Source: Oscillospiraceae bacterium | Lineage (GTDB): Bacteria; Bacillota; Clostridia; Oscillospirales; Oscillospiraceae | NCBI GenBank assembly: GCA_009776905.1 | Contig: WRMX01000002.1 | Span: 35,691 to 43,041, forward strand | Length of the DNA stretch: 7,351 bases | Direction of reading: 5' to 3' | In this document: in pieces, positions 1-6,096 of the stretch | Position numbering within the stretch: position 1 is the first letter of the stretch | How the letters are laid out: each line of letters starts with the position of its first letter | Made by a program: the position numbers and the translations under genes | The notes under the pieces: generated by a model | The model's database searches: none | Seen by the model: the letters and a program-made list of their open reading frames with translations, nothing else | Told to the model about the DNA's origin: nothing

Positions 1-30
1 GAGAAAATCGGCACGATCATTGATAAATGA
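1..30 (+). CDS. pyrH: UMP kinase, C-terminal tail (partial)
   Basis: The first ten codons read EKIGTIIDK and then a TGA stop. A C-terminal end with a G-[ED]-x-[IV]-G-T pattern is usual for bacterial UMP kinase (UMP to UDP, the pyrimidine nucleotide pathway, cytoplasmic). pyrH lies immediately upstream of frr in most bacteria, and here the gap to frr is 27 bp. The assignment rests mainly on gene order, because only nine residues are visible. The gene begins outside the window. Confidence 0.6.
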   Translation, partial: EKIGTIIDK

Positions 31-57
31 GTCATTAATCAGTTTGGAGGGTTTTTT

Positions 58-615
58 ATGTACGATGAGATGTATGAAGAATATGAGAGCAAAATGATAA
101 AGACGGTGGAGAGTTTGCAAACGCAATATTCCACCATTCGCGCGGGAAGGGCCAATGCGTCCGTGCTCGACCGCATCAAGGTCGAGTATTATGGGACGCC
201 CACTCCGATCAACCAAATCGCCTCGATTTCGACGCCCGACCCCAGGACGCTGGTTGTGCAGCCGTGGGACGCTTCGAGCTTGAAATTGATCGAGAAAGCC
301 ATAATGACTTCCGATCTTGGGATTAACCCTGCGAACGACGGGCGCGTGCTGCGTCTTGCTTTTCCGCAGCCTACTGAGGAGCGACGCAAGGAGCTCATTA
401 AGCAGGTGCATAAAAATGCTGAAGAGGCCAAGGTCGCCGTGAGGAACGTTAGGCGCGACGCTGTCGAGAAGTTCAAGGCGCAAAAGAAAAAGAGCGAGAT
501 TACCGAGGATGATTTGGCCGACGTTGAAAAGGATCTCCAAAAGATGACCGATGAGTATATAAAAGAGGTCGATAAAGTGGCGGAGAAAAAGGAAGCGGAG
601 ATCAAAGAGATATGA
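58..615 (+). CDS. frr: Ribosome recycling factor
   Basis: This encodes a 185-residue protein, the normal length for ribosome recycling factor. With EF-G it splits post-termination ribosomes into subunits in the cytoplasm. The N-terminal half contains the family block IRAGRANASVLDRI (about residues 27-40), followed by the beta domain (YYGTPTPINQIASI, near 44-56; PWD near 69-71; GINPANDG near 88-95). The long C-terminal helical hairpin holds the conserved arginine cluster RNVRRDA (129-135), which matches the region of E. coli Arg132 that contacts 23S rRNA. The tail is rich in lysine and glutamate, as expected of the coiled three-helix bundle. The ATG is preceded by GGAGG at 46-50 with a 7-nt spacer. 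It sits 27 bp downstream of the pyrH stop, so the two are probably co-transcribed. Nothing is unusual in the gene itself. The function is essential in the family. Confidence 0.98.
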   Translation: MYDEMYEEYESKMIKTVESLQTQYSTIRAGRANASVLDRIKVEYYGTPTPINQIASISTPDPRTLVVQPWDASSLKLIEKAIMTSDLGINPANDGRVLRLAFPQPTEERRKELIKQVHKNAEEAKVAVRNVRRDAVEKFKAQKKKSEITEDDLADVEKDLQKMTDEYIKEVDKVAEKKEAEIKEI

Positions 616-624
616 GTCCGCGAA

Positions 625-658
625 AAGATCCTTCGCTGCGCTCAGGATGACACGCCGG
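625..658 (+). repeat. Intergenic palindromic repeat, copy 1
   Basis: This 34-bp sequence is identical to 685-718 and starts exactly 60 bp before it. The core is an imperfect palindrome: ATCCT (628-632) pairs with AGGAT (644-648), with an inner GC/GC pair inside an internal loop. Read on the minus strand it gives the peptide CHPERSEGS, a string I know from many spurious database ORFs made from a widely dispersed bacterial intergenic repeat. It lies between the frr stop and uppS and would be transcribed as a small hairpin. Its function is unknown. Confidence 0.85.
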
Positions 659-684
659 GTTGGAGTAGATGCTGGTGAAGCGGG

Positions 685-718
685 AAGATCCTTCGCTGCG
701 CTCAGGATGACACGCCGG
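685..718 (+). repeat. Intergenic palindromic repeat, copy 2
   Basis: This is identical over 34 bp to 625-658, with the stem halves at 688-692 and 704-708. The 22 bp on the far side of each copy are only weakly alike, so either a 60-bp unit was duplicated and drifted outside the core, or the element inserted twice. The copy ends 19 bp before the uppS ATG, close enough for a hairpin to affect ribosome access to the weak uppS start region. Confidence 0.85.
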
Positions 719-737
719 ATTTTGTGAATAGGTTTGC

Positions 738-1634
738 ATGACTTTTATGTTTAAGAAAACAAAAAAGCGGGCGTTGGAGCCGGACAGGCTCCCGCGCCAC
801 ATTGCTATAATCATGGACGGCAACGGGCGGTGGGCTGCCAAACGCGCATTACCGCGTACTGCGGGGCACGCCGCCGGCGCGGAGACGTTCAGGCGCATTG
901 CCACGTATTGCAAGGACATTGGGCTGGAGTATCTGACCGTATATGCTTTTTCAACGGAGAATCGAAGCCGCCCCGCCGAAGAGGTCGCGACGATTATGGA
1001 GCTTTTGGAGAAATACCTTTATGAGGCTCTTGAAAAAATGGAGCGCGACAGGGTCAAGATGAAGTTTTTTGGCGATGTTTCAGTTTTGTCGCCAAAGCTG
1101 CGGGAGCTCATTTCGCAGACGGAGGAACTGTCCAAGACGTTTGATGGCGTGCAGGTCAATATTTGCGTAAACTATGGCGGGCGAAGCGAGATCATCCGCG
1201 CCGCCGAAATGTACGCTCGTGATGTCACGGGAGGCGCCATGGGCACATCGGACACGAGCGGCGCGGAAGATATTGCCGGTGCTGGTGCCAGTGGTGCCGG
1301 GGACGCGCCGGTTTTGCGGGGCGCTGCGGACACGAGCGGCGCTGAAGATTTTGCCGGTGCTGGTGCCGGTGGTGCCGGGGACGCTTTACGCGCGGGGAGG
1401 CTCACAGAGGAGGCATTCTCCAAATATATGTATTCGTCCGGAATACCGGACCCCGACCTTGTGATCAGGCCGGGCGGAGAGATGCGGGTTTCCAACTTTC
1501 TTATTTGGCAGGCGGCATATGCCGAGTTTTATTTTTCCGACGTGTTATGGCCCGATTTCGACGAACGGGAGCTGGACAAAGCTATTTTGTCTTACCAGAG
1601 CAGGGAAAGGCGATTTGGAGGGCTGGGGAAGTGA
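738..1634 (+). CDS. uppS: Undecaprenyl diphosphate synthase with a repeat insertion
   Basis: This is a cis-prenyltransferase of 298 residues that condenses eight IPP onto farnesyl diphosphate to make the C55 carrier lipid for peptidoglycan. It is cytoplasmic and membrane-associated. Visible family signatures are HIAIIMDGNGRW (21-32, with Asp27 as the catalytic/Mg site), TAGHAAG (41-47), YAFSTEN (69-75), NYGGR (145-149), IPDPDLVIRPGGE (236-248, with Glu248 as the second metal ligand), RVSNFLIWQ (250-258), FSDVLWPDFD (266-275) and RERRFGG (289-295). The family is usually about 240-260 residues. The excess is an Ala/Gly/Asp-rich insertion at about 165-219, carrying a 26-residue tandem repeat, between the helix after NYGGR and the helix before IPDPD. 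All catalytic motifs are intact, so activity is expected. The ATG at 738 has only a weak AGG upstream; an in-frame ATG at 747 is possible. The gene overlaps cdsA by 4 bp. Confidence 0.96.
   Translation: MTFMFKKTKKRALEPDRLPRHIAIIMDGNGRWAAKRALPRTAGHAAGAETFRRIATYCKDIGLEYLTVYAFSTENRSRPAEEVATIMELLEKYLYEALEKMERDRVKMKFFGDVSVLSPKLRELISQTEELSKTFDGVQVNICVNYGGRSEIIRAAEMYARDVTGGAMGTSDTSGAEDIAGAGASGAGDAPVLRGAADTSGAEDFAGAGAGGAGDALRAGRLTEEAFSKYMYSSGIPDPDLVIRPGGEMRVSNFLIWQAAYAEFYFSDVLWPDFDERELDKAILSYQSRERRFGGLGK
1251..1384 (+). repeat. In-frame tandem repeat inside uppS
   Basis: Two 56-bp copies lie at 1251-1306 and 1329-1384 and differ at three positions by my count. The period is 78 bp, exactly 26 codons, so the uppS frame is kept. 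Each copy encodes DTSGAED, then an AGAGA-type run, then GAGDA (residues 172-190 and 198-216). The period and the high identity suggest a recent in-frame duplication. The segment falls where UppS proteins normally have only a short variable loop. Confidence 0.9.
1617..1621 (+). promoter_or_regulatory. Ribosome binding site deciding the cdsA start
   Basis: GGAGG lies inside the last codons of uppS, 9 nt before the GTG at 1631. That GTG overlaps the uppS TGA stop as GTGA. This supports translation coupled to uppS and start at 1631 rather than at codons further upstream in the open frame (1505). Confidence 0.75.
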
Positions 1635-2458
1635 AAGAGCGTATCATCGTCGCGGCAGTCTTTGTGCCGATCCTCCTGGTTATCGTGTTTTTTCTGCCGC
1701 CATATGTGTTCGTCGGCCTAGTCGCGCTGATTTGCGCCGTATCGGCTTATGAGCTGCTGCACGCAATCGGCGCAAAAGGGAACGAGAGAATAACGATTTA
1801 TGCGGTGTTCTCCGCCGCGCTGATCCCCATTGGAATATATTTCGACGTCGGGCTGCACGCATTCATGGCGGTGTTTCTGGTTTTACTGTCATTCGTGTTT
1901 ATCGAGACGGCGGCCGTTTTCAGGACGAAGCGCGAAATATCGTTCGCGCAGGTGATGACGAGCATGTTTGGCGGGGCGTTGATACCTCTGCTATTATCGA
2001 GCCTCGTCGGTTTGAAGAACATGCCTGAGGGACGGCTGTTCGTGCTTTTGCCGGTTGTTTCCGCCTTTATTACCGATGCGGGCGCGTATTTTTCCGGGAT
2101 GTTGTTTGGAAAGAAGAAAGCGTTCCCTCTCATCAGCCCGAAGAAAACCGTCGAGGGGTGCGTTGGTGGGCTTGTCGTTGGGACGGCTGCGTTGATGATA
2201 TATGGGGTCATTTTGGTTTTTTCGACGGTCTATGAGATTAAATTCTGGGCGCTCCTTATATATGGCATCGTCGGGGGAGTGGCGACGATTCTGGGGGATT
2301 TGGCGTTTTCTATGGTGAAAAGGGAGTTTAACGTCAAGGATTATGGCAGGCTGCTGCCGGGCCATGGCGGGATGCTCGACAGGTTCGACAGCATGGTGTT
2401 CACCGCGCCTGCGATTTATCTGATGGTGACGGTGATTCCTGCCATCATCGTAATATAA
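1631..2458 (+). CDS. cdsA: Phosphatidate cytidylyltransferase (CDP-diacylglycerol synthase)
   Basis: This 275-residue integral membrane enzyme makes CDP-diacylglycerol from CTP and phosphatidic acid, the branch point for bacterial phospholipids. Several hydrophobic segments are visible, starting at once after MKER (about 5-45) and continuing through most of the chain. The family hallmarks are an Asp in TDAGAYFSG (Asp149), ISPKKTVEG (168-176) and the C-terminal signature from Ser227 to Asp253, with its KRE, KD, PGHGG and DRFD elements. This is a full match to the known CDS family pattern. The start is taken as GTG 1631, because family members begin with a short basic stretch and then a membrane helix; the frame upstream of 1631 is the shadow of the uppS 3' end. 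The GTGA overlap with uppS indicates translational coupling. The pair uppS-cdsA is conserved in many bacteria. Confidence 0.96.
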   Translation: MKERIIVAAVFVPILLVIVFFLPPYVFVGLVALICAVSAYELLHAIGAKGNERITIYAVFSAALIPIGIYFDVGLHAFMAVFLVLLSFVFIETAAVFRTKREISFAQVMTSMFGGALIPLLLSSLVGLKNMPEGRLFVLLPVVSAFITDAGAYFSGMLFGKKKAFPLISPKKTVEGCVGGLVVGTAALMIYGVILVFSTVYEIKFWALLIYGIVGGVATILGDLAFSMVKREFNVKDYGRLLPGHGGMLDRFDSMVFTAPAIYLMVTVIPAIIVI

Positions 2459-2491
2459 CTTGTCTGAGCGCTTATGCAACATTGGGAGGTA

Positions 2492-2531
2492 AAGATTCTT
2501 CGCTTCGCTCAGAATGACAGGGTTTGCCGGG
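2492..2531 (+). repeat. Intergenic palindromic repeat, diverged copy 3
   Basis: The segment 2492-2519 matches 625-652 with three differences in 28 bp. Two of the differences fall opposite each other in the stem: the C630:G646 pair of copy 1 is T2497:A2513 here, which keeps pairing (ATTCT with AGAAT). A GCCGG tail also present after copies 1 and 2 follows at 2526-2530, after a few extra bases. The minus strand encodes CHSERSEES, the sister of the CHPERSEGS string. It occupies the cdsA-dxr gap. Confidence 0.8.
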
Positions 2532-2600
2532 CTTTTGAGTTTTCGAGGGCATATTCTTTGACAAGGGTGGTTTCATATAAGAACTGTTGATTATAATTAC

Positions 2601-2605
2601 GGAGA
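2601..2605 (+). promoter_or_regulatory. Ribosome binding site for the GTG start of dxr
   Basis: GGAGA is followed by a 7-nt spacer to GTG at 2613, which is good geometry. It is the only canonical start with a good site in the open frame upstream of the GSTGSIG motif. The frame is closed by TGA at 2559-2561. A second purine-rich site, AGGGTGG at 2564-2570, lies 6 nt before an in-frame ATA at 2577. Confidence 0.55.
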
Positions 2606-2612
2606 TATTGCG

Positions 2613-3905
2613 GTGCTTGGGTCGACAGGATCGATTGGAAGGCAGACGCTGGAGGTCGCATCTGCGCTTGGGATACGCGTCGCTGCGCTTGCTGCCGGCA
2701 GAAACATAAAGCTGCTGGAAGAGCAGGTGCGGTTGTTCAAGCCCGATATTGCCGCTGTATATGATGAAGATACCGCGCGCGATTTCAAGGTTCGGATTGG
2801 CGATTTGGGGGTTAAAGTCTGCGCGGGAGGCAGCGGTCTTGTCGAAGCGGCTTGCGTTGAAGGAGCAGGAACTGTAGTGACGGCGACTGCGGGCACTGCC
2901 GGGTTGCTGCCGACGATAGAGGCGATCCGGCTCGGGAGACGCATTGCGCTGGCGAATAAGGAAACGCTCGTGTGCGCAGGGGCGCTCGTGATGGGTCTGG
3001 CGCAGAGACACGGAGCGGAGATTATCCCCGTGGATTCGGAGCATTCTGCGATTTTTCAATGTATCGGAGCGGCGGCGGAGAAGACCGTCAAGAGGATTAT
3101 CCTTACTGCGTCGGGAGGCCCGTTTCGCGGTTTGAGCCGCGAGGAGCTCGCCGCCGTGACGCCGGAGATGGCGCTCCGGCATCCGACATGGAGCATGGGC
3201 GACAAGATTACGATTGATTCCGCGACGATGATGAATAAGGGGCTCGAAATCATTGAGGCTGTTCATCTCTTCAAGGTTTCGCCCGATATGGTGGAGGTCG
3301 TCGTCCATCCTGAGAGCATTGTGCACTCTATGGTAGAGTTTGTTGACAATTCTGTGGTAGCGCAGCTTGCGGCGCCTGATATGCGGCTGCCTATCCAATA
3401 TGCGCTTACTTTTCCGGAGCGGAGGGCTTCGCTTGCGAAGGCGCTTGATTTTGCGGGAGCGGAGGCGTTGCGGCAGAAGAGCGCGGGTGCATCGGGGTTC
3501 GAGACTGCGTCGCAGGGGAGAATGGGAGCGATAGGTTACAAGGCAGCGCGAGAGGGCACGCGGGAAGTACCGGGAGCGACTCGGCAGGGAAGTGCGGCAG
3601 AACCGGACGCCGCGCCTAACAAAGTGGTTGCTTCGGCGTTGCATTTTGAAGCGCCTGATATTAGCGCGTTTCCGTGTCTTGGCCTTGCGATGGAGGCTGC
3701 GCGGATGGGCGGGACTGCGTGCGCCGTTCTTAATGGCGCCAATGAGGCCGCGGTTGAGCTTTTTTTGAGGGGCGAACTGGGGTTTTACGGGATTTCCGAA
3801 TCGGTTCGCAGAGCGCTTGATGGCATTGCTTTTGTCGCGGAGCCGTCGTTGGGAGATATTGTCGCCGCCGGCGATGAAGCGAGGCGGATGGTATTTGGGG
3901 AATAG
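2613..3905 (+). CDS. dxr: 1-deoxy-D-xylulose 5-phosphate reductoisomerase with an insertion
   Basis: This enzyme converts DXP to MEP using NADPH and a divalent metal, the first committed step of the MEP isoprenoid pathway. From GTG 2613 it has 430 residues; the family is usually about 380-400. Visible motifs are GSTGSIG (3-9, NADPH loop), LANKETLV (113-120), VDSEHSA (140-146, metal ligands Asp141 and Glu143), TASGGPFR (165-172), HPTWSMG (190-196, mobile active-site flap), KITIDSATMMNKGLE (198-212, metal ligand Glu212), HPESIVHSMVEF (232-243) and, after an insertion, FPCLGLAMEA and LNGANEAAVE. The extra length is a low-complexity stretch of about 55 residues (about 287-341). The N terminus is unusual: starting at GTG leaves only ML before the Rossmann glycine motif, whereas relatives have a first beta strand (type M-K-x-I-A-V-L-G). 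The upstream codons do read DIAV, so the true start may lie further upstream at a non-canonical codon. Confidence 0.95.
   Translation: MLGSTGSIGRQTLEVASALGIRVAALAAGRNIKLLEEQVRLFKPDIAAVYDEDTARDFKVRIGDLGVKVCAGGSGLVEAACVEGAGTVVTATAGTAGLLPTIEAIRLGRRIALANKETLVCAGALVMGLAQRHGAEIIPVDSEHSAIFQCIGAAAEKTVKRIILTASGGPFRGLSREELAAVTPEMALRHPTWSMGDKITIDSATMMNKGLEIIEAVHLFKVSPDMVEVVVHPESIVHSMVEFVDNSVVAQLAAPDMRLPIQYALTFPERRASLAKALDFAGAEALRQKSAGASGFETASQGRMGAIGYKAAREGTREVPGATRQGSAAEPDAAPNKVVASALHFEAPDISAFPCLGLAMEAARMGGTACAVLNGANEAAVELFLRGELGFYGISESVRRALDGIAFVAEPSLGDIVAAGDEARRMVFGE
3471..3635 (+). other. Low-complexity insertion within dxr
   Basis: This encodes about residues 287-341, rich in Ala, Gly, Arg, Ser and Thr. 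It lies between the conserved blocks LPIQYALTFPERR...ALDF and the block ending in FEAPDISAFPCL. In ordinary Dxr proteins these are joined by a few residues only. No long internal repeat is seen, only short ones (GGGAGCGA at 3524-3531 and 3572-3579; GGGAAGT at 3562-3568 and 3587-3593). The frame stays open through it. The edges are my estimate from memory of the family. Confidence 0.75.
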
Positions 3906-3953
3906 AATAAGGCGTGTGGGATCGGATGCGGGCGAGGAGTTTAGGAGTCAATT

Positions 3954-5006
3954 ATGTATATTGTTATAGCGATTATTGCGTTTGGGCTTTTGATTGCGAT
4001 CCATGAGCTTGGACACTTTACGGCGGCGAAAGCGCTTGGCGTCAAGGTGAACGAATTTGCGATTGGAATGGGGCCTAAGATTTTACGCAAACAGGGCAAG
4101 GAAACCCTATACACATTGAGAGCATTACCGTTTGGCGGATTTTGCGCGATGGATGAAGACGTCGCGTCTGACGACCCGCGAGCGTTTACTGCGCAGAAAC
4201 GTTGGCGGCGCGTCATCATACTCGCAGCAGGGGGCATCGCGAACTTTCTTGCTGCCTGCATCATTATCATCATACTCGTGATGGGCTACGAGGGCTTTGG
4301 CGGGACAACGCTTGTCGGTTTTGCCGAAGCCTCGCCGAACGAAGGCGTTGGAAAGCTAATGGTCGGAGACACGATTGTCTCCATCAATGGTGAAAAGCTA
4401 TATTATAAAGAAGATTTTTCGCTCATGATGCAAATCGCGGGTAACAATGTAGATTTGGTTATTCTCCGTAATGGTGAGTATAACAGATTTAAAAACTTCC
4501 AGTTTGAACAGAAGGAATATATTGTCGAAGGCGAGCCGCAGATGCTTTATGGCATTACATTTAATCGTATCGAAGGGACTTTTGGCGCGAAGATGAAATA
4601 TGCCGCATATTCTGCGATGAATTACGTGCGGCTGATACGTTTGAGCATCGCGCAGCTTATCAGCGGCGCGGCGGGCATCACGGATCTTGCGGGGCCTGTC
4701 GCCATCGTCGATACAATGAATGGCATCGGGAAAACGGCGGGGTCGTTCGGCCTCGCTTTGGCGGAAATTGCGCGGTTCACGGCGTTCATCGGCGTGAATA
4801 TCGCGCTCGTGAATTTGCTCCCGATTCCTGCGATGGACGGCGGGCGGATATTGTTCGTTTTTATTACGTGGTTTATCGAAAAGGTCACTCGGCGCAAGCT
4901 CGACCCGAAGTATGAGGGGTATATCCATACGGCTGCGATGGTGCTTTTGATGGGGTTGATGGTGTTTGTGCTGGTCAATGATGTTTTGAGGATTGTCAGC
5001 GGGTAG
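3954..5006 (+). CDS. rseP: Site-2 protease, RseP/RasP family zinc metalloprotease
   Basis: This 350-residue membrane metalloprotease of family M50B cuts transmembrane substrates within the bilayer. Family members process anti-sigma factors and remnant signal peptides. The first membrane segment (about 2-25) carries the zinc motif HELGH (17-21). PFGGFCAM and DDPRAF (about 59-78) follow, then a second segment with AAGGIANFLAA (about 87-108). A single PDZ domain spans roughly 119-175 (GVGKLMVGDTIVSING). A third segment ends in NLLPIPAMDGGR, where Asp295 is the third zinc ligand, and a last segment lies near 326-347. The single PDZ domain and this length fit the Gram-positive form rather than the two-PDZ enterobacterial protein. 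The ATG has an AGGAG site at 3943-3947 with 6-nt spacing and lies 48 bp after dxr. Its substrate cannot be told from this window. Confidence 0.96.
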   Translation: MYIVIAIIAFGLLIAIHELGHFTAAKALGVKVNEFAIGMGPKILRKQGKETLYTLRALPFGGFCAMDEDVASDDPRAFTAQKRWRRVIILAAGGIANFLAACIIIIILVMGYEGFGGTTLVGFAEASPNEGVGKLMVGDTIVSINGEKLYYKEDFSLMMQIAGNNVDLVILRNGEYNRFKNFQFEQKEYIVEGEPQMLYGITFNRIEGTFGAKMKYAAYSAMNYVRLIRLSIAQLISGAAGITDLAGPVAIVDTMNGIGKTAGSFGLALAEIARFTAFIGVNIALVNLLPIPAMDGGRILFVFITWFIEKVTRRKLDPKYEGYIHTAAMVLLMGLMVFVLVNDVLRIVSG

Positions 5007-5034
5007 GTGCATGGGCGAGTACGTGCGGAGTGAC

Positions 5035-5043
5035 GGGGGAAAG
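5035..5043 (+). promoter_or_regulatory. Likely ribosome binding site for ispG
   Basis: A GGGGGAAAG stretch ends 3 nt before ATG 5047. It is not a perfect Shine-Dalgarno sequence, but it supports this start over ATG 5011 or the upstream TTG at 4993. The upstream alternatives would add non-conserved residues before the family N terminus. Confidence 0.45.
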
Positions 5044-5046
5044 ATT

Positions 5047-6096
5047 ATGAGCGATAAATGCATTATGGTCGGAGGCGTTGCGATTGGCGGGGGCGCGCCT
5101 GTGACCGTCCAATCGATGACAACGACAAAAACCTCCGACATCCCGGAAACCCTGGCACAGATCGGCCGCCTTGAACAGCTCGGCTGCGACATCGTGCGTG
5201 TCGCCGTTCCGGACGCCGCATCGGCACACGCCATCGGAGAGATAAAAAAGCAGATCAAAATCCCGCTCGTGGCTGATGTCCATTTTGACCACAAACTCGC
5301 CATCATGGCCGCAGAAGAAGGCGCGGACAAGCTCAGGATCAATCCGGGGAACATCGGCGGGGACGAGAACGTGCGCGCAGTCGCTGCAGCCTGCCGGTCC
5401 AAGGGCATTCCGATCCGTGTCGGAGTCAACGGCGGCAGCATCCATAAGGATATTATTGCAAAACACGGCGGAGTCACGCCCGAAGCACTGTGCGAGAGCG
5501 CGATTGAGAACGTCCGCCTGCTAAATAGATTTGATTTTGACGACATCTGCATATCTGTTAAAGCATCAAGCGTGCCGCTGACCATCAAGGCATATAGATT
5601 GCTCGCAGACATGACGGATTATCCGCTTCATATAGGCGTCACAGAGACAGGCACCGAATATATGGGCTTGATCAAATCATCCGCCGGCATCGGCGCGTTG
5701 CTCGCCGATGGCATCGGAGATACGATTCGAGTGTCGTTGACAGGGCCGCCGGAGGGCGAGGTCAAAGCCGGCTTGGCGCTCCTGAAAGCCATGGGGATGC
5801 GCCCGGGGTATGAGCTCATTTCATGCCCGACATGCGGACGGACCAGGATCGACCTTGTGCCGATCGCGCATGAAGTGGAACGGAGGCTCGCCCTGCTTAA
5901 TCGTGACATCACCGTCGCAGTCATGGGATGCGCCGTCAACGGGCCGGGGGAGGCTTCGCGCGCCGATTACGGCATTGCGGGGGGCGACGGCGAGGGCATA
6001 ATATTCCGTAAAGGATCCATCGATCAAAAGGTGCCGATGGATCGTCTAGTCGATGTTCTTTTTCAGGTTATCGAAAGCGAGGAAAAAACGTTTTGA
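5047..6096 (+). CDS. ispG: 4-hydroxy-3-methylbut-2-en-1-yl diphosphate synthase
   Basis: IspG (GcpE) makes HMBPP from MEcPP, the penultimate step of the MEP pathway, with a [4Fe-4S] cluster. From ATG 5047 the protein has 349 residues, within the range of the short bacterial two-domain form. The N-terminal TIM barrel shows GGGAPVTVQSMT (13-24), DIVRVAVPD, PLVADVHFD, KLRINPGNIG and IRVGVNGGS. The C-terminal cluster domain has CPTCGRT (Cys260, Cys263) and GCAVNGPGEA (Cys295, Glu302), the full set of three Cys and one Glu cluster ligands. It therefore looks active. It follows rseP by 40 bp and overlaps polC by 4 bp at its stop codon. Having dxr and ispG around rseP is common in Clostridia. The codons here end in C more often than those of dxr. 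Confidence 0.97.
   Translation: MSDKCIMVGGVAIGGGAPVTVQSMTTTKTSDIPETLAQIGRLEQLGCDIVRVAVPDAASAHAIGEIKKQIKIPLVADVHFDHKLAIMAAEEGADKLRINPGNIGGDENVRAVAAACRSKGIPIRVGVNGGSIHKDIIAKHGGVTPEALCESAIENVRLLNRFDFDDICISVKASSVPLTIKAYRLLADMTDYPLHIGVTETGTEYMGLIKSSAGIGALLADGIGDTIRVSLTGPPEGEVKAGLALLKAMGMRPGYELISCPTCGRTRIDLVPIAHEVERRLALLNRDITVAVMGCAVNGPGEASRADYGIAGGDGEGIIFRKGSIDQKVPMDRLVDVLFQVIESEEKTF
6079..6083 (+). promoter_or_regulatory. Ribosome binding site deciding the polC start
   Basis: GAGGA near the end of ispG precedes TTG 6093 by 9 nt, and the TTG overlaps the ispG TGA as TTGA. The next in-frame option, ATG 6126, has no purine-rich site at the right distance. TTG 6093 is therefore preferred. Confidence 0.6.

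Noticed and set aside
625..718. The repeat pair as a transcription terminator or CRISPR array
   Set aside because: The stems are short with an internal loop and no T-run follows, so an intrinsic terminator is not supported. Two copies with one 26-bp spacer and no cas genes do not make a CRISPR array.
602..919. Minus-strand frame containing CHPERSEGS twice
   Set aside because: This peptide string is the translation of the intergenic repeat. The rest is antisense to the uppS N terminus.
1174..1464. Open frames on both strands over the uppS insertion (1174-1464 + and 1172-1495 -)
   Set aside because: The 78-bp period is a multiple of three, so stop-free reading in one copy repeats in the next in all frames. 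UppS motifs on both sides show which frame is real.
1505..1630. Upstream extension of cdsA to 1505
   Set aside because: These codons are the out-of-frame shadow of the conserved uppS C terminus and do not resemble a CdsA N terminus. GTG 1631 has a good ribosome binding site.
2558..2597. Possible promoter before dxr: TTGACA (2558-2563) with TATAAT (2592-2597)
   Set aside because: The spacing is 28 bp, far from 16-18, and no good -10 lies at the right distance from TTGACA. A start point from TATAAT would begin after the ribosome binding site. It is probably chance.
2472..3644. 390-residue open frame on the minus strand opposite dxr
   Set aside because: It is an arginine/histidine/serine-rich shadow of dxr. 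It runs through the intergenic repeat and shows no recognisable domain, while the + strand has full Dxr motifs.
4398..5612. 404-residue open frame on the minus strand across the rseP/ispG junction
   Set aside because: It is antisense to two well-supported genes and spans their junction, has no domain pattern and has low-complexity composition. It comes from the codon bias of the sense strand.
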